Of a stretch of 45,845 bases of DNA, positions 40,605 to 45,845 are shown piece after piece. The notes beneath the pieces are model-generated. The model had not been told where the DNA came from, ran no database searches, and saw nothing but the letters and a program-made list of their open reading frames with translations. Numbering within the stretch: the stretch's first letter is position 1; every line of letters starts with the position of its first letter. This DNA comes from Pelagicoccus sp. SDUM812005 (GTDB lineage Bacteria; Verrucomicrobiota; Verrucomicrobiia; Opitutales; Opitutaceae), in NCBI RefSeq assembly GCF_031127875.1, contig NZ_JARXIA010000032.1:1-45845 (forward strand). Reading direction: 5' to 3'. Both the position numbers and the translations under genes were made by a program.

Positions 40605-42320
40605 TTGGCTATCTGGGAATACAGTCCACCGGAGACCGATCTATCTAAGGAGTATATTTCGTCACTTAAGGTCGGTCCGACCGTAGCCGAGTTGCTCGCT
40701 CGGCTCGATTTCGCCGACGTCGAGGAAGCCAGGCGCTTTCTCGACCCGCGGCTTGGCGCCATCGATTGCCCTTTCGAGATTCCAAACCTCGAAAAGGCGG
40801 CCGTCCGCATTTCGCAGGCGATCGACAACCGCCAGCGCATCGTCATCTGCGGCGACTACGACGTCGACGGCGTCACCAGCACCGCGCTGATGGTGGCGAT
40901 CCTGCAGGAGTTCGAAAACTATCCTGCCTACATCGTGCCGCTCCGCCTGGAGGAAGGCTACGGCCTGTCCGAGAAGGCGGTCGAGCGGGCCCTCAACAAG
41001 GCGAACCAGCCGGATCTTTTCATCGCCCTCGACTGCGGGACCAACTCCGTCGAGGCCGTGCAAAGCATCCTGGATTCGGGCTGCGAAGTCATCATCGTAG
41101 ACCACCACCAAGCCAAGGAGGAGCTTCCCGGGGAAGTCACCTTGGTCAATCCGCACGTCAACGACCGCGAGAGCGAAAACCATTGCCAGCTCTGCACCGT
41201 CGGACTCGTCTTCAAGCTGGCCCACGGCATCCTGAAGATCCGCCGTGGGCTGGACGACCAACGGGCTTTCGACATCAAGCTGCGCAACTACCTCGACCTC
41301 GTTTCCATGGGCACGGTCGCGGACATGGTTCCGCTCAACAAGGAGAACCGCACCTTTGCCCGCATCGGCCTGCAGGTCCTCAGCAAGACCGAACGCATCG
41401 GGCTCAAGAACCTCATGAAGGTCTCCGGCGTGGCGGCTCGGCACGGCGTCAACCCCATCGACGTCTCCTTTCGCCTCGGCCCTAGGATCAACGCCAGCGG
41501 GCGCCTCGCTGACGCTTCCGTAGCGGTGGAGCTCATCCTGAGCGACGATCCGTCCTTCTGCCTGGAGACCTCGCTCCAGCTCGATTCCTTCAACCGCGAG
41601 CGCCAAGAGATCGAGCGAGCCATGACGGACAGCGCCATGCAGCAGATCAAGGCCGAGCAATCCGAGAGCAGCGGCTTCGTGGTCTACGGCGACGACTGGC
41701 ATCCGGGCGTGGTCGGCATCGTGGCCAGCCGCGTATCCAAAGCCTTCAACCGCCCCGCAATCGTGCTCGGCAGGGAAGGGGACCTCGCCAAGGGTTCCGG
41801 GCGCAGCATCGACGGCGTTAATTTGGTCGAAGTGCTCGAACCCTTTTCCGACAAGCTGGAGAACTGGGGCGGGCATCCCATGGCGGTCGGCATTTCCATG
41901 AAAACGGAGCGGGTGCCGGAATTCGCGGCCTTTTTCGACAAGGCCCTAGCCGAATACCTCGCCACCCACCAGGTCGAGAAGAAGCTTCAGATCGCCGCGT
42001 GGCTGCGTCTCGAGGATATCAATACGAAGCTGATGAAGGACCTCTCCCTGCTCGAGCCATTCGGGCAGGCCAATCCGGAACCTATCTTCGGGGCTCGCCG
42101 CATCCTTTTCGGCTCCAAGCTCACCGTTTTCAAGGACATCCATTTCCGCTTCACCTTGCCAACCCGCCACCATCAAGTGATCTCCGGAGTCGCTTGGAAG
42201 ATGGCGGACCGCATCCCGCCCGCCCGCACGCCCATCGATATCGCCTTCCGGCTCGTCTGGAACACCTTCGGCAACAAGAAGGCCCTGCAGCTCGAACTGG
42301 TCGATTGGCACGAGAGCTGA
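40605..42320 (+). CDS. recJ: Single-stranded-DNA-specific exonuclease RecJ
   Basis: A 571-residue DHH-family 5'-3' exonuclease for recombination and base-excision repair. Motifs: ICGDYDVDGVTSTALM (D84, D86, D88), ALDCGTNS (D143), IIVDHHQAKEEL (D166-H167-H168) and the DHHA1 GGHPMAVGISM. The start is TTG at 40605, only 3 bases after the secDF stop, with AAGAAGA (40590-40596) as ribosome-binding site; no ATG gives a complete N-terminus. The C-terminal OB-like domain is present, so it appears full length. Confidence 0.93.
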   Translation: MAIWEYSPPETDLSKEYISSLKVGPTVAELLARLDFADVEEARRFLDPRLGAIDCPFEIPNLEKAAVRISQAIDNRQRIVICGDYDVDGVTSTALMVAILQEFENYPAYIVPLRLEEGYGLSEKAVERALNKANQPDLFIALDCGTNSVEAVQSILDSGCEVIIVDHHQAKEELPGEVTLVNPHVNDRESENHCQLCTVGLVFKLAHGILKIRRGLDDQRAFDIKLRNYLDLVSMGTVADMVPLNKENRTFARIGLQVLSKTERIGLKNLMKVSGVAARHGVNPIDVSFRLGPRINASGRLADASVAVELILSDDPSFCLETSLQLDSFNRERQEIERAMTDSAMQQIKAEQSESSGFVVYGDDWHPGVVGIVASRVSKAFNRPAIVLGREGDLAKGSGRSIDGVNLVEVLEPFSDKLENWGGHPMAVGISMKTERVPEFAAFFDKALAEYLATHQVEKKLQIAAWLRLEDINTKLMKDLSLLEPFGQANPEPIFGARRILFGSKLTVFKDIHFRFTLPTRHHQVISGVAWKMADRIPPARTPIDIAFRLVWNTFGNKKALQLELVDWHES

Positions 42321-42359
42321 GGCTGCGCCTTGACGCTCCCCGAAAAAGGGTGATGAACC

Positions 42360-42394
42360 AAAAAAAAGGACGGCTCCCTCTGGGAAGCCGTCCT
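42360..42394 (-). terminator. Rho-independent terminator of the HEAT-repeat gene
   Basis: On the minus strand a 9-base stem (AGGACGGCT / AGCCGTCCT, 42367-42375 and 42386-42394) with three more G-C pairs inside, one bulged base and a 3-base loop is followed by a T-run (the A-run at 42360-42366 on the plus strand). This is the clearest intrinsic terminator in the window. It also lies after recJ, but it lacks a T-run in that direction. Confidence 0.85.
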
Positions 42395-42425
42395 CAAACT
42401 GTTGATACGCGATCAGCGCTGCGGT

Positions 42426-44090
42426 CTACTTGACTTGGCTGTTCTCGACTAGCTCCTTGAGCTCGGGATGAATGCCGTCGTTCTGCACGTAGCGCTTGTC
42501 CTTCCAGCTTACGTAGCGGAAACCGCCCAGCACGGCTTGCTTCTCCGCGTCGTTCTGGGCCTGCGTTAGAGCGGCGCCTGCCAGATCGTACTTACCTTCG
42601 ATGGAATAGCTACTGTCGCTGCCGAGGATGATGCGGCCAATACCCTTGAAGCACTGCTCGCGGAGCTTGTCGTCCGCTCCCGGCTGCTTCGCAATTGCCA
42701 GCAGGGCCTCGCCTCCGTCCCAATTTCTCCAGGAGGGAAGAATGCGCATCACCATTTTTTGGATACTCTCGTCTCCGCTCTCGTAGGCAGCGACCAGGTA
42801 GTCGACCATCTCTTGGGTCGGCGCGGAGTCCGCAACCAGCATCAAGGCCAGCTTGCCATCGGTATCGGCCCGTTCGAACCCTGCCTGGAAGGCGGACCAA
42901 GCCGCAGCAGGGTCGCCGACGCGCAGGGTCATGCGCTTGAGGATCTTTTGGGCCTCCTTGCGCAAGCCGGAGTCCTTTTCGTCCAGGACGATGGATACAA
43001 GCACCGCATGGCTTTCCGTGTTGCCGATTCGCTCCATGGAAGCGATCGCTTCTTCGCGCAGGGCCACGTCTAGGCTCGCGTCGGCCGCGAATTCGTTGAC
43101 GAGCTCGGCGATTCCGGAACTGGCGCGATAGCTCATCGCCTTCAGGGCCTTCGCGCGCTCGGCGGCTTCGCCCTTGCGGGCGGCGGCGAAGAGGTTGCGG
43201 TCGAGCCGGGGATCCTGGATCGAGGCAAGGGTGTCGATGGCGGTTTCGCTCAGGTCCTTCGATCGGGAGTCGCTCAAGGCCAAGACTGCGTCGAGGCTCT
43301 TAGCGGTCCCCACGCGGCCCAAGGCTTCGAGGACCTGCAGCTGCAAGGTTTCGTTCTCGCTCGAAAGCAGGGCGATCAGCTGGTCTTCGACTTTGGGCGA
43401 GACCTTGCCTTGCAAGGCTCCTACCACAACGATCTGCTGGGCGACGTCTCCCGAAGAAAGCATACCCAGGGTTGCTTTAAGTAAGCGACCTTTACCGGAG
43501 GTAGCGGCAATGCGAATGTATTCAGGAAGTGGCGACTTGCGCAGGATTACCTCGGCAGCCTTAGGACTCTTGGCCGCGATCTTCGCGAAAATCGCAGACT
43601 TGATGGCTTCGTTATCCGTCTTTTTGAGTTGGGATTGAAGTTCGCTGAGCTTGTTGCTCAAGACCAAGGATTCTTCCGAGCTCGGTTCCCAGGAGAGGGC
43701 GCTGAGCGTGGTCTTGACGGCGTCGACCAACTCTCGGCTGTCGGAGCTGAGCAGACGTTCCAGGGGAGCAATGGAGGCTTCGGAGCCGATTAGCTGCAAT
43801 TGGCGAAGGATCCAGAGCTGGGTGGTCAGGAGCGTTTCGCTTTCGAGGCGCTCGAGCAACTGGGCTTCCACCAAGGCTGGCTGATCTTCGTTTCCGGGGG
43901 CTCCGGCTTGCGAGACGGCGTCTTGCAGGTCCATCTTCGCCTCGTAGCGAGCGTCGTAGTCGTCGCCGTTGAGACGCGAAAAGATCGATTCCAGGTCTTG
44001 CTCCGGAATTTGGCTGTAGGACAGCGGCAGCGCGAGCAGGGCTACGCCGGCAGCTAGGGATTTTAGGGAGAGGTTCGTGTAGAAATTCAT
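42426..44090 (-). CDS. Secreted HEAT-repeat protein
   Basis: A 554-residue exported protein. The signal peptide SLKSLAAGVALLALPLSYS ends near residue 26. The rest is made of repeated helical pairs of the HEAT/PBS-lyase type, e.g. VQIALLSSENETLQLQVLEAL-like units, with QLQVLEALGRVGTAKSLD and VALREEAIASMERIGN. HEAT arrays act as scaffolds, and secreted ones are common in Verrucomicrobiota and Planctomycetota next to Gfo/Idh/MocA genes. It lies 38 bases after the oxidoreductase gene on the same strand and ends before a strong terminator. No catalytic domain was seen. Confidence 0.8.
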   Translation of the reverse strand: MNFYTNLSLKSLAAGVALLALPLSYSQIPEQDLESIFSRLNGDDYDARYEAKMDLQDAVSQAGAPGNEDQPALVEAQLLERLESETLLTTQLWILRQLQLIGSEASIAPLERLLSSDSRELVDAVKTTLSALSWEPSSEESLVLSNKLSELQSQLKKTDNEAIKSAIFAKIAAKSPKAAEVILRKSPLPEYIRIAATSGKGRLLKATLGMLSSGDVAQQIVVVGALQGKVSPKVEDQLIALLSSENETLQLQVLEALGRVGTAKSLDAVLALSDSRSKDLSETAIDTLASIQDPRLDRNLFAAARKGEAAERAKALKAMSYRASSGIAELVNEFAADASLDVALREEAIASMERIGNTESHAVLVSIVLDEKDSGLRKEAQKILKRMTLRVGDPAAAWSAFQAGFERADTDGKLALMLVADSAPTQEMVDYLVAAYESGDESIQKMVMRILPSWRNWDGGEALLAIAKQPGADDKLREQCFKGIGRIILGSDSSYSIEGKYDLAGAALTQAQNDAEKQAVLGGFRYVSWKDKRYVQNDGIHPELKELVENSQVK

Positions 44091-44128
44091 GGCGTTCGTT
44101 TTCGTCTGTATACGCTTTTAGGATACGG

Positions 44129-45403
44129 TTAGGCTGGCAGTTCGTAGCCTGCGCGGCGGGGGCGATCCTGCCAAAGCGCCGCTCGTGGGTCGTCCTGGAT
44201 CTGTTCGGTCTTGGGATCCCACTTGATCGGACGGTTGAGACGTTCCGCGATACCGGCCAGCTGGCAAACGGTAGCGGTACGGTGCCCTACGGATGCCGGA
44301 CAGATCGTGGGCTTGCGGGTATAGATTCCTTCGACCCAGTTTCCGCGATGGTCCGTGCTCTTGTACAAGCGCGTATCCGATGGGCTGAGCGGGGTGCCCG
44401 CCAAGGAAGTCGGCGTGGTGTCGATCAAGCCGTTGCGGCTGACCATGACTTCCCCTTCTTCGCCGACGAAGCGGATCATGTGACCCTTGCGGTCGCCCCA
44501 GTCGCGAATGACGCGAATCCCGTCGTCGTACTCGAAATACTGATACGGCTGGTCGTAGTCTTGGGGGACGAAGAGGACGGGACCGCTGTCGTCGCGATCG
44601 AGCGCCCACTGGGTGATGTCGTAGTGGTGGGCGCCCCAGTCTCCGTTCTTGCGGGAGCCGTATTCCCAGAAGCATCTCCAGCCGCCGCCGTAGTTGCTCT
44701 TCACGCGCTCCTTGTGGTAAGGCTCCCAAGGAGCGGGGCCAAGCCACTTGTCGTAGTCGAATCCTTCGGGAACCGGTTGCTCCGGATAGTCGGTGGGAGC
44801 GGGGAAGGAGCCGAGGCCGCAATACACTTCCTTGACCTTGCCGATCCAGCCGCTGCGCACGATCTCCGCCGCCTTGCGGAAGGCGCTTTCGGAACGCTGC
44901 TGGGAACCGACCTGCAAGATGCGCTTGTAACGCTTTTCCGCAGCCACCATGGCCTTGCCTTCCTCGATCGTGAGGGTCATCGGCTTCTCCACGTAAACGT
45001 CCTTGCCGGCCTTCATGGCGGCGATGGAGATGGCGGCGTGCCAGTGGTCCGGCGTTCCGATCACCACTGCGTCGATGTCCTTGCGGGCGAGCAGCTCCTC
45101 GTAGTGATGGTAGCCGACGCAGGCGTTGTTTTCGCGTTGGCATTCTTCGAGGGCGCTTTGCAGGCGGTCCTCGTAGAGGTCGCACACGGCGGCCACCACG
45201 GTGTTGGCGCGCCCGCGGAAGTAGCTGCGGTGCCCCTTCATGATGAGACCGTTTCCGATCAAGCCGATGTTGATGCGGCTGTTAGGGCCGGGTTGGCCGC
45301 GGCCGAGCGTGGCGGCGTTAAGGAACATCGGAGCCGCAAATGTCGATGCGGCTGCAATAGCCCCTTTTTTCAAAAAGGTACGGCGATTCTGGGGAGAAGA
45401 CAT
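44129..45403 (-). CDS. Tat-exported Gfo/Idh/MocA-family oxidoreductase
   Basis: A 424-residue dehydrogenase. The N-terminus is a twin-arginine signal ([20 protein letters not shown]), so it is exported folded with its cofactor. The Rossmann motif is [14 protein letters not shown] (45-58), and [12 protein letters not shown] holds E139-K140-P141. TPDHWHA (118-123) is typical of this subgroup. Tat-exported members in this phylum act on sugars in the periplasm. It is transcribed before the HEAT-repeat gene, probably as an operon. The substrate is unknown. Confidence 0.9.
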   Translation of the reverse strand: MSSPQNRRTFLKKGAIAAASTFAAPMFLNAATLGRGQPGPNSRINIGLIGNGLIMKGHRSYFRGRANTVVAAVCDLYEDRLQSALEECQRENNACVGYHHYEELLARKDIDAVVIGTPDHWHAAISIAAMKAGKDVYVEKPMTLTIEEGKAMVAAEKRYKRILQVGSQQRSESAFRKAAEIVRSGWIGKVKEVYCGLGSFPAPTDYPEQPVPEGFDYDKWLGPAPWEPYHKERVKSNYGGGWRCFWEYGSRKNGDWGAHHYDITQWALDRDDSGPVLFVPQDYDQPYQYFEYDDGIRVIRDWGDRKGHMIRFVGEEGEVMVSRNGLIDTTPTSLAGTPLSPSDTRLYKSTDHRGNWVEGIYTRKPTICPASVGHRTATVCQLAGIAERLNRPIKWDPKTEQIQDDPRAALWQDRPRRAGYELPA

Positions 45404-45845
45404 AGTGGGTTACGTAGTTTCGATTTGGGATTCGATACATCCTCGGGACGGGATCGCTCCCGCCCCTCAGGCTAGTGGTTCTGCATCATGGTGGGAGCCG
45501 AGAGGATTTCACCAAAAAAAGATGCAGAACGCCAAAGCGGCATCCGAACTTTTGCGTAGAAAATCCGAGGCTTTGCCGCAAGCCCAGCTAACAAGCTGGC
45601 TGGCGGCTCGAAAGGGGCAGTCAGCAGGCTCGCCGCATCGACTACAGGCGCGCGAAAAAAATGCGTTGGCGGTAGTTCGGGAGCCTAGCAAAAATAATAG
45701 TTAGGCTAGGGTTTGGCGAAAAGGGCCTACGTTCCTAAGCGTCGAGACGCCCTAGCCTGAATAATTCACGAAAAAAGACGCTGCATTGGCAAATGCTTCC
45801 TGTTAAGGAAGTTGTGTGATCAAACCAAAAACAGCGTCTTTGAAC
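45404..45845. other. Gene-free right edge with inverted repeats
   Basis: No supportable gene lies in these 442 bases; the open frame crossing it lacks coding character. The left part should contain the promoter of the Tat-exported oxidoreductase. The right part holds several inverted repeats: AGCCTA 45682-45687 with TAGGCT 45702-45707; AGGCTAGGG 45703-45711 with CCCTAGCCT 45750-45758; GCGTC/GACGC at 45739-45750; and AAAGACGCTG 45774-45783 with CAGCGTCTTT 45832-45841. Confidence 0.6.
45771..45841 (-). terminator. Possible terminator or element end: 10-base inverted repeat
   Basis: AAAGACGCTG (45774-45783) and CAGCGTCTTT (45832-45841) form a perfect 10-base inverted repeat around 48 bases. A second short stem (CTTCC/GGAAG) sits inside. 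On the minus strand the distal arm runs into a T6 tract (45771-45776), so it could terminate a minus-strand gene right of the window. It could also be the end of a mobile element; no transposase is visible. Confidence 0.35.

Noticed and set aside
45240-45704. Open frame of 154 codons over the right-edge gap
   Set aside because: It begins inside the Tat-signal region of the opposite gene, has no ribosome-binding site and an unordered Arg/Ala-rich translation.
1-45845. CRISPR arrays, tRNA/rRNA genes, insertion sequences, phage genes
   Set aside because: No regularly spaced repeats, no tRNA-like TTCGA arms in non-coding gaps, and no transposase, integrase or phage proteins were recognised.

Overview
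The window looks like a chromosomal segment of a marine or aquatic Verrucomicrobiota bacterium, most likely Opitutae (Pelagicoccus/Puniceicoccales type). This is an inference from gene content: a single-chain SecD-SecF next to yajC, Tat-exported Gfo/Idh/MocA proteins, HEAT-repeat and BNR secreted proteins, heparinase-type lyases, many AraC/Na+-symporter genes and a GC-rich code. No rRNA, tRNA, CRISPR array, phage gene or transposase was seen.

Layout. (1) 143-7911: an AraC regulator diverges from a six-gene plus-strand cluster: PhyH-type dioxygenase, a protein with two ferritin-like diiron domains, a creatininase-family amidohydrolase, an aldo/keto reductase, a Gfo/Idh/MocA oxidoreductase and a secreted BNR beta-propeller that may be a polysaccharide lyase. 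(2) 8072-9478: a secreted M28 peptidase on the minus strand. (3) 9684-18409: a plus-strand polysaccharide/amino-sugar operon with a Tat-exported heparinase II/III protein, two MDR dehydrogenases, a large secreted protein of unknown function, a secreted six-Asp-box propeller, NagA and NagB. (4) 27567 down to 18420: a seven-gene minus-strand corrinoid methyl-transfer operon. It encodes a MetH-activation-like protein, a CmuA-like UroD/corrinoid fusion, a MetV-MetF fusion, a DHPS-fold methyltransferase, a 2Fe-2S/ASKHA corrinoid activator, a cytosolic LytM/M23-like protein and a Na+/solute symporter. An AraC regulator (27725) diverges from it. (5) 28732-30585: an M61 aminopeptidase with a PDZ domain. 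(6) 30629-35528: a signalling island with a receiver-kinase protein, an ethylene-receptor-like kinase carrying two complete kinase cores, and a CheY-like receiver. (7) 35530-42320: housekeeping genes speA, yajC, secDF and recJ. (8) 42426-45403: a HEAT-repeat secreted protein and a Tat-exported Gfo/Idh/MocA protein, followed by about 440 bases with no gene but several inverted repeats.

How they work together. Regions 3 and 4 are convergent and end 10 bases apart. Region 3 reads as depolymerisation and catabolism of an amino-sugar-containing glycan. Region 4 reads as import of a methylated compound, transfer of its methyl group to a corrinoid and then to tetrahydrofolate, and oxidation to methylene-tetrahydrofolate. 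The methyl donor cannot be read from sequence.

The two strongest leads are the corrinoid operon (with a fusion methyltransferase that seems to lack the usual zinc ligands and an unexpected LytM-fold partner) and the ethylene-receptor-like tandem kinase, in which all seven ethylene-site residues I checked match plant ETR1 at one constant offset.
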